Below, piece by piece: positions 26,333-33,958 of a stretch of 64,000 bases of DNA (its first letter is position 1; every line of letters begins with the position of its first letter). The translations under genes and the position numbers were made by a program. Below the pieces are notes generated by a model. The model had not been told where the DNA came from. It ran no database searches and saw only the letters and a program-made list of their open reading frames with translations. This stretch comes from Sutcliffiella deserti (lineage in GTDB: Bacteria > Bacillota > Bacilli > Bacillales > Bacillaceae_I), in the NCBI RefSeq assembly GCF_020037475.1, contig NZ_JAIQDB010000004.1:62001-126000 (forward strand), given 5' to 3'.

Positions 26333-26548
26333 TTACTTTTTATAAGGGATGTTTTTGTATCGATTGTTGCTTTTGATACTATCATGGTTTTTTTGCTCTT
26401 TATTTACAATTGAAGTATATTCTCCTTTCAATTCACTGAGAGTATAAGAGGAAAGAGAATCTAAATCAAGCTGGTGTCCTCCATCTATCAGTTTTTGAAT
26501 ATAAAAATTTCGCACATCTTGAATTGCACTCTTTAATAATTTAGCCAC
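26333..26548 (-). CDS. Fur-regulated basic protein (FbpA-like) family
   Basis: 71 residues, basic, with the FbpA-family start LLKSAIQDVRNFYIQKLI (about 4-21) followed by a short linker and a TLSELKGEYTSI helix. FbpA in B. subtilis is a small iron-sparing regulator acting with the FsrA RNA; other family members are unstudied. It starts with GTG at 26548 behind GAGAGGTGAGG. I see no convincing Fur box. Instead a perfect TnrA box lies 60 bp upstream, and tnrA is divergent, so nitrogen control is more likely here. The gene has no clear T-run terminator of its own. Confidence 0.7.
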   Translation of the reverse strand: MAKLLKSAIQDVRNFYIQKLIDGGHQLDLDSLSSYTLSELKGEYTSIVNKEQKNHDSIKSNNRYKNIPYKK

Positions 26549-26607
26549 AGAACCTCACCTCTCGTTTTCTATAGTCTATAATATTTCACTTCTAATTTCT
26601 TATAGTA

Positions 26608-26624
26608 TGTTAGGTGATTTAACA
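26608..26624. promoter_or_regulatory. TnrA/GlnR box 1
   Basis: TGTTAGGTGATTTAACA matches TGTNA-N7-TNACA exactly. Its centre lies about 48 bp from a possible -10 (TATAGA, minus strand) of the FbpA-like gene. Confidence 0.8.
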
Positions 26625-26649
26625 TTATTTTTTATATTTTTTGAAAGCT

Positions 26650-26666
26650 TGTAAGAAAACCTAACA
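26650..26666. promoter_or_regulatory. TnrA/GlnR box 2
   Basis: TGTAAGAAAACCTAACA matches TGTNA-N7-TNACA exactly. Its centre is about 51 bp before the expected tnrA transcription start, the geometry of TnrA-activated promoters, and 42 bp from box 1. Confidence 0.85.
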
Positions 26667-26696
26667 AATCTAAAGAAGAAAGCGACCCATTTGTAC

Positions 26697-26702
26697 TATA
26701 AT
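26697..26702 (+). promoter_or_regulatory. -10 element of tnrA
   Basis: TATAAT, with no recognisable -35 at 17 bp (AGAAGA). A missing -35 with an activator box upstream is typical of TnrA-dependent promoters. Confidence 0.65.
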
Positions 26703-26726
26703 GAAGGTAACGAGTGGAAGGATAGG

Positions 26727-27065
26727 ATGTGTAAAGTAATGAATCAGGATGATTCAACATCGATCAAAGAAAAAAAGGTTATTTCTATTGGCACTGTTCG
26801 TGAACTTACAGGTTTATCTGAAAGACAAATTCGTTATTATGAAGAACGTAAGCTCATTTTCCCAGCCAGAAGTGGGTCAGGAATTAGAAAATATTCGTTC
26901 TCAGATGTAGAGAGACTTATGGAAATTGCTAATCAAATGGAAGAAGGGGTACAAACCCATGAAATTAGAAGAGAATGGAAAAAGAAAGAAAAGGAAAATA
27001 ATGATTGGAAGAAAAACATGCTAAAAGGACAGCTTCAAGCACATTTTAAAAATAACAAACAGTAA
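26727..27065 (+). CDS. tnrA: Nitrogen regulator TnrA (MerR family)
   Basis: 112 residues. A MerR-type helix-turn-helix ([20 protein letters not shown] then [18 protein letters not shown]) is followed by a linker and the TnrA-type C-terminus [13 protein letters not shown], the segment that binds feedback-inhibited glutamine synthetase. GlnR has a longer, different tail, so TnrA is the better call. TnrA activates or represses genes under nitrogen limitation. I chose ATG 26727 (GGAAGG upstream) because the TATAAT at 26697 lies inside the longer frame starting 26691. Two perfect TnrA boxes upstream predict autoactivation. Confidence 0.93.
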   Translation: MCKVMNQDDSTSIKEKKVISIGTVRELTGLSERQIRYYEERKLIFPARSGSGIRKYSFSDVERLMEIANQMEEGVQTHEIRREWKKKEKENNDWKKNMLKGQLQAHFKNNKQ

Positions 27066-27100
27066 GGGATTTTATCTATTTAGATTTAATCCCTTTTTTT
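27064..27100 (+). terminator. Terminator of tnrA
   Basis: AAGGGATT pairs with AATCCCTT, followed by TTTTT. The stem overlaps the stop codon. Confidence 0.8.
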
Positions 27101-27211
27101 GTATCAATCAAATGTCATAACTCTCAAAAAATAATTGCACTTTCTCTTCCCATCGAAGAATAACTTCTATGAATTAGCGAAAAATAAGAAAAAGGAGGTA
27201 AGTTCAAGTTT

Positions 27212-27460
27212 ATGACATCACCTTACTTGTGTCCCAATTGCAAGACAAATCGATCTCGTTTCAATATTATTGAGCAGGTTGTGAAATCAGTAAAGTTAGA
27301 CCCTCATTCAGGGGAAGTGGTTAATGAATATGCTTCCGGTTCACTGGATCCTTTTCATATTCCCTACAAAGGGCCAGCATATAAAATACAGTGTGCAGCA
27401 TGCGGTCTAATCGAAGAAGAACAAACATTTATTAAAAGAGCGGAATATCAAAAAGGATAA
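27212..27460 (+). CDS. Small zinc-ribbon-like protein
   Basis: 82 residues with CPNC near residue 7 and CAAC near 65, a four-cysteine set typical of a zinc ribbon, separated by a mixed region ([17 protein letters not shown]). I do not recognise a named family and give no function. AAGGAGGT lies 12 bases before ATG 27212, a slightly long spacing with no better start nearby. It is a single gene between two terminators. Its frame is protein-like (balanced composition, no low-complexity sequence), so I consider it real. Confidence 0.75.
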   Translation: MTSPYLCPNCKTNRSRFNIIEQVVKSVKLDPHSGEVVNEYASGSLDPFHIPYKGPAYKIQCAACGLIEEEQTFIKRAEYQKG

Positions 27461-27490
27461 AGAGCCTTATGACTCTTTATCCTTCTTCTC
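27455..27490. terminator. Bidirectional-type terminator after zinc-ribbon gene
   Basis: GGATAAAGAG pairs perfectly with CTCTTTATCC, then TTCTTCTC. It includes the stop codon and lies between convergent genes. Confidence 0.75.
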
Positions 27491-27523
27491 TTATTAAATG
27501 GGTGAGTTCAAATCGTTCAGCTT

Positions 27524-28318
27524 TTATTTTTGATTCATAAAATCGGTAATTGCTTGCATTAAAGCATTCGGTTCCTCAAGCATGCTCATATGGCCTGAAT
27601 CAGCCAAGAGAACTTGTTGTACGTTGGGACCTTCAACAACAAATGTTTTTTCTTGGGGGATGATTTGATCTCCTTTACCTGCGACTAGGAGAATTGGACA
27701 TTTAGCTTCTTTCAGGACATGCTGCCGATCGATTCTATTTTTCATAGCATCTAATGCGCCCTCCGCACCATTTACAGTTGTGTTGCAACCAATTTTCTTG
27801 ACATGCTCCATTTCTTCACTGAGCTTATCCTTATTTTCTTTAGCAAAAAGCTTTAGCGATAATTCTTCAATAAAGCCCTTCATCCCTTCTTCATTTATCT
27901 TCTTTATTGCAATATCCCGTCCTGCTTTGGCTTCTTCACTATCTGGTGCTCCAGTAGAATGAATTAGTCCAATTGCTCTTATCAATTCAGGATGTTTATC
28001 CAATAAGGCCAGAGCGACATACCCACCCAACGAGTGACCTAAAACTGTGGCTTCTTCTATTTCCAATTGTAATAAAAGCTGCTGTATATCTTTTGCCATA
28101 TCCTCTATTGTAAACGATTCCTCTGAATCTGCTGATTTTCCGTGGCCGCGCAAGTCAATTGCTATGATTCTATAGAAGGATGATAAGTCCTGCACAATGT
28201 ATTTCCAATATTCATGTGATCCACAAAAGCCATGTAATAAAACAATCGGTTTGCCTACACCTTTATCTTCATAGTATAAAGAAATATTCTGTTGAATTGT
28301 CTTTTCATATTCAGCCAT
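27524..28318 (-). CDS. Alpha/beta hydrolase
   Basis: 264 residues with a complete catalytic set: the oxyanion region LLHGFCGS near 29, the nucleophile in GHSLGG near 94 (Ser), the acid in GKGDQIIP near 213 (Asp), and the base in SGHMSMLEEP near 242 (His). The fold is that of small esterases and haloperoxidase-like hydrolases. There is no signal peptide, so it is cytosolic. AAAGGAGC precedes ATG 28318. The substrate is unknown. It is convergent with the zinc-ribbon gene and divergent from the DUF4397 gene. Confidence 0.9.
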   Translation of the reverse strand: MAEYEKTIQQNISLYYEDKGVGKPIVLLHGFCGSHEYWKYIVQDLSSFYRIIAIDLRGHGKSADSEESFTIEDMAKDIQQLLLQLEIEEATVLGHSLGGYVALALLDKHPELIRAIGLIHSTGAPDSEEAKAGRDIAIKKINEEGMKGFIEELSLKLFAKENKDKLSEEMEHVKKIGCNTTVNGAEGALDAMKNRIDRQHVLKEAKCPILLVAGKGDQIIPQEKTFVVEGPNVQQVLLADSGHMSMLEEPNALMQAITDFMNQK

Positions 28319-28488
28319 GTTTTCAGCTCCTTTGTATATTCACGTGGCATCCTTAATTGGTACTATCTTTTAACTTACCACATTTTCAAAATACTAAACA
28401 GAAAACACTATTTATTTAAACAAGATAGACAATTGCCCAAGTGTATCTGCATATCTTTTTATCATGTAAATTAATTGGGGGGAAAAGA

Positions 28489-29232
28489 ATGTCTGCTTAT
28501 AAAGAATTTTATGAAAGACTGATTTCCTATCAAATCAAGGCTGACATTTACAAATATAAAAATCCAGAAAAGCATCTTTATTTTTATCAAAAACAATACA
28601 TGGCGTTATACCACCATTGGATGAATACAAACACTAGAAACCATAAGCCGATTGAATATGGGAAGTTACGTTTCTTGCATGCAGCTCCTGATTCACCTGC
28701 GTTAGATGTTTATATAAATAATGAGCTTGTGCATCGAGATTTTCATTATACAAATAGTAGCATGTATATAAAAATTCCTTATGGAACCTACCATATATAT
28801 ATCACTTTGAAGGAGGATTCCAGTAATTCAATCTTATCGAAAACAATTGAGATTAGGGAGAATTTATCGTGCACACTGGCAGTTGTAGGATTAAAGGAGA
28901 GCCTCGATTTAATTAGTGTCTCTGATGATGAATTTGTCCCACCTGGAGAATCAAAGATACGTGTATTGCACTTATCACCAAATACTCCCTCACTGGATAT
29001 AGCTGTCCTAAAAGGGGATGTCCTTTTTTCACAGCTGGCTTTTAGTGAAGTTACAGATTATCTTCCATTAACACCTATGACAGTTGATCTGGAACTACGC
29101 ATAGCTGGTACGAAAGAAGTTATTCTTCCACTCAGGCGTGTTAATGTTAAGCCAAATACATCGTATACCATTATAGCTACAGGCTTATTAAATCAAACCC
29201 CTAACTTGGAACCAGTTTTTTTGATTCCTTAG
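28489..29232 (+). CDS. DUF4397 domain protein, two repeats
   Basis: 247 residues from ATG 28489, behind GGGGGGAAAA (the longer frame to 28441 has no ribosome site). After a basic helical head (about 1-58), two DUF4397 modules follow: LRFLHAAPDSPALDVYIN near 63 and IRVLHLSPNTPSLDIAVL near 163. DUF4397 is a beta-sandwich found in surface and spore-associated proteins. There is no signal peptide, so how or whether it leaves the cell is unclear. The gene is upstream of three spore micropeptide genes on the other strand. Confidence 0.85.
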   Translation: MSAYKEFYERLISYQIKADIYKYKNPEKHLYFYQKQYMALYHHWMNTNTRNHKPIEYGKLRFLHAAPDSPALDVYINNELVHRDFHYTNSSMYIKIPYGTYHIYITLKEDSSNSILSKTIEIRENLSCTLAVVGLKESLDLISVSDDEFVPPGESKIRVLHLSPNTPSLDIAVLKGDVLFSQLAFSEVTDYLPLTPMTVDLELRIAGTKEVILPLRRVNVKPNTSYTIIATGLLNQTPNLEPVFLIP

Positions 29233-29301
29233 AACACAACTTATTGATTTGACTACACAATATGCGATTTGTTAGTACATCGTATATAGATAACAATGAA
29301 A

Positions 29302-29338
29302 CAAAAAAATGCTCAATCATTTAAGATTGAGCATTTCT
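29302..29338. terminator. Terminator between DUF4397 and YjcZ genes
   Basis: AATGCTCAATC pairs perfectly with GATTGAGCATT. The minus strand continues with TTTTTTT, so it serves the YjcZ-like genes best; the plus side (TCTTCTTC) is weaker. Confidence 0.85.
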
Positions 29339-29349
29339 TCTTCAGCTAA

Positions 29350-29484
29350 TTAGCACCAAGCAGCGCCAACAATGATCAATAGAATAAACAATACCACGAT
29401 TAATACGAAAGAACTTCCAGCACCAGGGTAACCTGCACCTGCTACTTGGCCGTATCCGTAATTTCCGCAACCACACCAACTCAT
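29350..29484 (-). CDS. YjcZ family sporulation micropeptide
   Basis: 44 residues, ATG 29484 behind AGGAGGTGA. A Gly/Tyr-rich head ([16 protein letters not shown]) precedes the same membrane helix as the peptide at 21.9 kb ([19 protein letters not shown]). It is a sporulation-associated single-span peptide of unknown role. It is followed by a strong terminator. The near-identical helix but different head points to duplication and divergence. Confidence 0.88.
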   Translation of the reverse strand: MSWCGCGNYGYGQVAGAGYPGAGSSFVLIVVLFILLIIVGAAWC

Positions 29485-29529
29485 AGCTGTCACCTCCTCT
29501 ACAGAGCATGTATTTTAATTAAAAGTTGT

Positions 29530-29622
29530 TTAAAAACTTAATATTCCAGCACCAACAATCACAAGTAAGATAAATAGAACCACTATTAGTGCAAATCCGG
29601 ATCCGTATCCAGGATCACCCAT
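29530..29622 (-). CDS. YjcZ-like micropeptide, minimal form
   Basis: 30 residues from ATG 29622, with GGGGGAGGTG upstream. It has only MGDPGYGSG before the helix [19 protein letters not shown]. It is one of the shortest plausible members of the family; the excellent ribosome site and the conserved helix make it credible. It lies 45 bp upstream of the previous gene and they may share a transcript. Confidence 0.8.
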   Translation of the reverse strand: MGDPGYGSGFALIVVLFILLVIVGAGILSF

Positions 29623-29741
29623 GCTGTACACCTCCCCCTCTTTCTAATACATAATGTATTCATCTATAGACTAAAGGGAAAGGCAGATGCCCAGTTCCAA
29701 AAAAATTAGGTGTTTTATCTAGTGCTATAAAGAAAAACACA

Positions 29742-29786
29742 CAAAAAAAGACGTAAAGTTGTCATTTCCAACTTACGCCTTTTTCC
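29742..29786 (-). terminator. Terminator of ypmR-ypmS
   Basis: On the minus strand AAAAGGCGTAAGTTG pairs with CAACTTTACGTCTTTT (one mismatch) and ends in TTTTTTT. Confidence 0.8.
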
Positions 29787-29793
29787 TATTATA

Positions 29794-30384
29794 TTATTCT
29801 TCAACAGGGACAAGTAGTTTAAATTCGATTTCATCATTTTCCAAATTAAACTTGGTAAACTGTACTTTTGTATCACTTTGTAGTTCAAGTTCATTAAGCG
29901 CAACATAAATACTTTGATCACTCGGAACAATTCTTACCCAAGGAGGTAAAGGGTAATTATCTCCTACATACTTCAAAACCATTGAAACTGGTACTTGCAG
30001 CCTGCCGACGGACATCGAATCTTGTTTAAGTCTAACATCCCCATTTTCTTGGACTTCAGGTATGAATGTCATAGTTAAAGGAATATCTCTTTCAAACACT
30101 GTCATGGCACCTTTTAGTTCAACTCGATCTGTTAATCTTACTTCATAATTCAAAGGCCTTCTCGTTTCCTTTTCTAAATAAAAACGAATTAGCTCATTTA
30201 AATCTTCTTTATCTGATTGGATAGTAAAAGCTACTCTCTCGCGATCATCTGCTCTTTCTGTAAATTTGAATTTTGAATGATCTGGAACCATTACAAGAAA
30301 TAAAGCTATCAAAGCAATCAAAATATTTAATGTAAACAAGGTGATAAATGCACTTTTCCAATTCAATAGCACTTTCTTAACCAT
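29794..30384 (-). CDS. ypmS: YpmS family membrane-anchored protein
   Basis: 196 residues. One N-terminal membrane segment (about 13-33, FITLFTLNILIALIALFLV) anchors a mostly beta extracellular domain with a conserved R-P-L-N-Y motif and a YPLPPWVRIVPSDQSIYVAL stretch. The family, DUF2140, has no assigned function. It follows the GDSL lipase gene ypmR by 11 bp, the same pair as in B. subtilis, so both probably act outside the membrane. It ends at a strong terminator. Confidence 0.88.
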   Translation of the reverse strand: MVKKVLLNWKSAFITLFTLNILIALIALFLVMVPDHSKFKFTERADDRERVAFTIQSDKEDLNELIRFYLEKETRRPLNYEVRLTDRVELKGAMTVFERDIPLTMTFIPEVQENGDVRLKQDSMSVGRLQVPVSMVLKYVGDNYPLPPWVRIVPSDQSIYVALNELELQSDTKVQFTKFNLENDEIEFKLLVPVEE

Positions 30385-30395
30385 AATTCCTCCTA

Positions 30396-31316
30396 TTATT
30401 CCCTTTCTAACATCTCAAAATCAGCATCTAACAAATTTTCTTGGTTATATATTATGATGTTTTTTACGATTTCATCTCCTATTAAACGATACCCTTTATC
30501 ATTCGGATGAAACTGATCGTCACCAAGCAAATATTCTGCTGAATCAATAAAGATATCCTGTATAGGAATAAAAGCTGTCTTTGAATAGTTCGCTAATACT
30601 GCAGCACTTGTACCATTCCAGTTTTCAACAACTTGGTTCATTTCCGGTATGTCTTTAAAAAACTCATGAAAAGGGTTAAAGACACCTACTAAATAAATGG
30701 TGCTATCGGGGTTTAGTTCTCTTACCTCTGTTAGCACGGTTGTTAGTCTTTCAGCATATTCAACCTGCTCTTTTTCAAATAATTTGAAATTAAGATCTAA
30801 GAAATTTTCTCTTATGACTTTCATTAAATCATTTCCGCCCACCGTGATAAAGATTACATCAGCTAATTGTAATGATTCCTGCACTTCAGGTTTTTTCAGT
30901 CGATTAAGTAAGTGACTTGTTCTATTCCCTCTCACTCCTAAATTTGTGACAGAAACATTTTCAATTAAAGGCTTACTTGCATAATGCTCTTTTACAAAGG
31001 AAGTAAACCCACCATTTCCCGTATTATCTCCTACTCCTTGCGTCAGCGAATCTCCAAAGAAAACAAGTTTAAAGGATCGATCAAAAAACTCATCTGAGAC
31101 TTCTTCTTTTTCATCCAATATCGTTTGCTTTGGTTGATTTTCTGATTTTTTCTCTCTATTAAAGAAAAGAACACCTTCAAATAACTCTTTATTGTTCTGA
31201 ATTTCCCGTCTTTCTTTCGCTTTTTCAAGCACTATACTAGAGGAATTTTCTGAACTGCAACTAGCCATACTACCTATAAGAAGGGCTAAGAACCCGAGTA
31301 TTATTATTTTTTTCAT
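30396..31316 (-). CDS. ypmR: GDSL/SGNH hydrolase lipoprotein (YpmR)
   Basis: 306 residues. The N-terminus is a signal peptide ending in a lipobox-like SMASC, then a charged linker. The SGNH catalytic blocks are FFGDSLTQGVGD near 87 (Ser), GVRGNRTS near 128 (Gly), TVGGNDLM near 157 (Asn) and DDQFHPNDKGY near 270 (Asp/His). It acts as an esterase or lipase on the outer face. GAGGAG precedes ATG 31316; the GTG at 31319 is too close. It forms an operon with ypmS. The substrate is unknown. Confidence 0.9.
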   Translation of the reverse strand: MKKIIILGFLALLIGSMASCSSENSSSIVLEKAKERREIQNNKELFEGVLFFNREKKSENQPKQTILDEKEEVSDEFFDRSFKLVFFGDSLTQGVGDNTGNGGFTSFVKEHYASKPLIENVSVTNLGVRGNRTSHLLNRLKKPEVQESLQLADVIFITVGGNDLMKVIRENFLDLNFKLFEKEQVEYAERLTTVLTEVRELNPDSTIYLVGVFNPFHEFFKDIPEMNQVVENWNGTSAAVLANYSKTAFIPIQDIFIDSAEYLLGDDQFHPNDKGYRLIGDEIVKNIIIYNQENLLDADFEMLERE

Positions 31317-31497
31317 CACACATTCTCCTCATTAAGTGTAGATTTAACGTTGGAGACCATCTCACCAAAATGGCTTTCACAGATGTTTTTCCTGTTAGAA
31401 TTATTTGTAGCCTTTTTATCATTATATACGCTTCGCATTAATGAAGTAAGCTTTTTATACTTAACAATAATAAATGAAGAAGAAAAGGGTGTTAACA

Positions 31498-31641
31498 ATG
31501 GATAATACAACAAAAAAAGAAGAAGGTCAAAGGGAAATACTTGCATGTAATGAGGAAATATCAAAAGAACTTTTTTCAAAAGAATTACACATAATTGTAA
31601 CAGATGGAGTTCGTAACAGTATGGATAAGCAAGAAAACTAA
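31498..31641 (+). CDS. Small hypothetical protein
   Basis: 47 residues from ATG 31498, AAGGGTG upstream, ending at TAA 31639-31641 and followed by a terminator 15 bases later. It is charged (MDNTTKKEEGQREIL) with a central ISKELFSKELHIIVTDG segment and no membrane helix. An in-frame ATG at 31474 would add eight residues but lacks a ribosome site. The frame, ribosome site and dedicated terminator together support a gene; I do not recognise the family. The opposite frame over it is a shadow. Confidence 0.6.
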   Translation: MDNTTKKEEGQREILACNEEISKELFSKELHIIVTDGVRNSMDKQEN

Positions 31642-31656
31642 AGTCTGTTTTAAAAT

Positions 31657-31702
31657 CTGGCTGAATTTATCCGTTAAAAGGATAAATCAACCAGCTTTTT
31701 TA
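31657..31702 (+). terminator. Terminator of small gene 31498
   Basis: CTGG-TGA-TTTATCC pairs with GGATAAA-CCAG around a short loop with small bulges, then TTTTTT. Confidence 0.75.
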
Positions 31703-32287
31703 TTCTTGTCCTTGTAAAATCGTGATGTGATCGATAATCTCTTCATAAGGTACATCAAGGCCATCGTAGCTTTTTACAATAATACCTTCTTGATTGATCA
31801 GGTAAATACTTGTGCCATGGACAACTTCTCCCCCATTTTTAGGCTTAGCAACAATGGTTTTGAAGTTTTTGGGTCCAAACTCCTCAATTTCCTCTTGTGA
31901 ATATCCAGTAAGAAAATCCCATGTTGTATAATCTGCCTCAAAACGGTCGCCGAACTCTTTTAAAATTTCAGGTGAATCAACCTCCGGATCTACAGAAAAG
32001 GAAAGATATTGGACATCTAGCCCCTCTTCCTGTGACATTCTCTGCAACTTAGCCATATTAGCTGTCATTGGGGAACATACCGTTGTACATGTAGTAAATA
32101 TTAAAGAGGCTACAGTAATATTCCCTTTAACATCTTCCAAGCTATAAGGTTCCTCATCTTGGTTAATATAATTAAATTCACTCAATTCCCAGTCTGTTTG
32201 TTCAGGGATACCTTGTGTATTGCCACAAGCAGCTAAAGATAAAACCAAGACAATCAAAACACTTAAAAATTTATAGTTTGCTTTCAT
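31700..32287 (-). CDS. ypmQ: SCO1/SenC family copper chaperone lipoprotein
   Basis: 195 residues. The signal peptide ends in the lipobox LAAC near 19. The thioredoxin-like SCO domain has the copper-binding motif CTTVC near 67 and the third ligand His in VVHGTSIYLI near 155. It delivers or tunes copper at the CuA centre of cytochrome c oxidase. ATG 32287 has AGAAGGTG upstream; frames to 32314 do not. It is the YpmQ position in the ypm cluster. Confidence 0.9.
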   Translation of the reverse strand: MKANYKFLSVLIVLVLSLAACGNTQGIPEQTDWELSEFNYINQDEEPYSLEDVKGNITVASLIFTTCTTVCSPMTANMAKLQRMSQEEGLDVQYLSFSVDPEVDSPEILKEFGDRFEADYTTWDFLTGYSQEEIEEFGPKNFKTIVAKPKNGGEVVHGTSIYLINQEGIIVKSYDGLDVPYEEIIDHITILQGQE

Positions 32288-32798
32288 GTATTTCACCTTC
32301 TCTATGTATGTCATTCTTTCACTTCAAATACTACCATTAAATTCAAATGGATAAAAGAATCACCATAATATGTTCATAAAAATAACTTATTTAAAATGAC
32401 TCGATTTATCGTTAATGACGGGAGAATGCGCTTATAATATTAGGCACTAACAAAGGTAAAATCCTATTTTAAAGATTTCAGTTCTCATCCAACTTGTAAC
32501 AGATCGGTTCAAGCTACCACCCAAAAAGGTCGATCTTTCAAATATCTATTATTTGAATTCCACCGTATGACTTTTTGCACTCACCTTCTTTAATTCCCCA
32601 CTAAATCCCATGCCAGGTACGAGAACAAAAGCGTAAGGTGCCTGCTTAGAGACGTACAAACTGGACTGAGTTGAGAGAATCAGCAACACGAACGATGTTG
32701 AGCTTATCGATAGGAGGCGAGGGAAGTTTGATAGTCTCTGGCGTCTAGAGCTCAACGAAAAATTATCCACAACCGTAACTTTTATAATTTCCTAAACT
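32288..32798. other. Gene-poor stretch with structured element
   Basis: Besides the element at 32626-32757, the minus strand near 32549-32640 reads PYAFVLVPGMGFSGELKKV and ends SHTVEFK, which looks like a lost gene tail joined to the element. No start or ribosome site supports a gene. Confidence 0.35.
32626..32757. repeat. Solitary structured element of Bacillus intergenic type
   Basis: About 130 bp reading AAAAGCGTAAGGTGCCTGC, then GAGCTTATCGATAGGAGGCG and ending CTCTGGCGTCTAGAGCTC. Its layout (AAAGCG..., C-rich arm, GAGGCGAGG..., GAGCTC end) parallels the 122-bp tandem units at 38.2 kb without being the same sequence. It is non-coding. Confidence 0.45.
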
Positions 32799-32824
32799 AA
32801 AAAAAGAAGGCAATTAGCCTCCTA
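32799..32824 (-). terminator. Terminator of ger operon
   Basis: GGAGGC pairs with GCCTTC (one G-T pair) and is followed by TTTTTTT on the minus strand, starting at the stop codon of the C subunit. Confidence 0.75.
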
Positions 32825-33958
32825 ATCCATTACTCCTGTACGTAGAACAACTGTCTTGACGCTTACATTAAATTTTGCTTTCGAATATATTTCTCTCCAT
32901 TCCTCTTTAGAAAAATTTCTATATCCTACTTTTGCTCGATAACGGTTTCCAAATCCAACGGGATCTACTCCAAGCTCTTGACATTCTTTAATGAGCCCTT
33001 CAATAGACTTTTTCATTTCTTTCGCGATAGCCTTCTCCACCGCCTTTAACGCTTCAGGATTTCCTAAGTCATAGTCCTCAGTAATTTCTTGCATTCGGGT
33101 CAGTATATCTACAGAAATAGTGTAGGTAGGTACCTCTTCAATATTCAATGCAATTTCAGCTTCACTTTCTAAATGGTCTAAAGAAACATACACCGTTTCA
33201 ACTTCATCTGACTTCTTTTCTTTATCTAATATATATTTTTCAATAGCAACTGTTGGAAGGGATAATTCAATTCCACCTGCTTGGAATGGATTCATTAAAA
33301 GTTTCAAGTAAAATGATTTTTTCGTATCAATTGTTGCTATCATACGGTCATCTTTTAGTAATGCTGTACCTTTTACTGCTATGGTATCGTCCATAAATTG
33401 AATATAGGGAAGAACCGGGTCCATACCTTCACTATAGAAGCACTGCATAAACTCGTGTAATGTAGGAGAAATTAGTGACTCCGATTCGACGTTTTGTCTA
33501 ATCAAATCATACATGAAAGTTCCTGCATTTGATATATCCTCAGATTCTTGAGATTGTGTGAACAGTTCATATGCAGTATTGTTGGTTATAGCTAAATAGG
33601 ACATCGTTCCTACTTCTGAGTCCCTTGATAAGGTGTCAATATAAGAAATGATACCTTCCTCTGCGAGTTTTTGACCATAAACAGCAACCCTTAATTGACC
33701 TGAAACTAACTTTCTACTTGAAGTTAAATTTTCCTTTTGGCGAACTCCCTTGCTTGTATTCGCAAAGCTGGAAACCATCTTCGTATTGTTAGGATGTAAT
33801 GGATCAAATTCATAATAAACAATAGAACCACGAATTAAATCTTCCTCTTTGTCATACCCCACTGCAGTGATTAGACCCAATTCTTCTAACGGTTTTTGTT
33901 GAAGGCATCCAGTTAATAAAATAATAGTACTTAGGAGATACACTATTTTACGATGCAT
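32822..33958 (-). CDS. Germinant receptor C subunit lipoprotein (GerKC-like)
   Basis: 378 residues of the GerA-family C subunit. Signal peptide with lipobox LLTGC (Cys near 18), then domain 1 (LGLITAVGYDKEEDLIRGSI) and the conserved C-terminal Ger(x)C domain ending YRAKVGYRNFSKEEW. It is lipid-anchored on the outer face of the inner spore membrane, where it completes the germinant receptor. It overlaps the B subunit gene by 11 bp. The receptor subfamily (GerA, GerB, GerK or other) cannot be settled by eye. Confidence 0.88.
   Translation of the reverse strand: MHRKIVYLLSTIILLTGCLQQKPLEELGLITAVGYDKEEDLIRGSIVYYEFDPLHPNNTKMVSSFANTSKGVRQKENLTSSRKLVSGQLRVAVYGQKLAEEGIISYIDTLSRDSEVGTMSYLAITNNTAYELFTQSQESEDISNAGTFMYDLIRQNVESESLISPTLHEFMQCFYSEGMDPVLPYIQFMDDTIAVKGTALLKDDRMIATIDTKKSFYLKLLMNPFQAGGIELSLPTVAIEKYILDKEKKSDEVETVYVSLDHLESEAEIALNIEEVPTYTISVDILTRMQEITEDYDLGNPEALKAVEKAIAKEMKKSIEGLIKECQELGVDPVGFGNRYRAKVGYRNFSKEEWREIYSKAKFNVSVKTVVLRTGVMD

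Noticed and set aside
31316-31579. Minus-strand ORF of 87 codons
   Set aside because: It is antisense to the small gene at 31498 and overlaps the start of ypmR.
32549-32770. Minus-strand ORF of 73 codons
   Set aside because: It runs across the structured element; only its last 30 codons look protein-like and it has no start signal.
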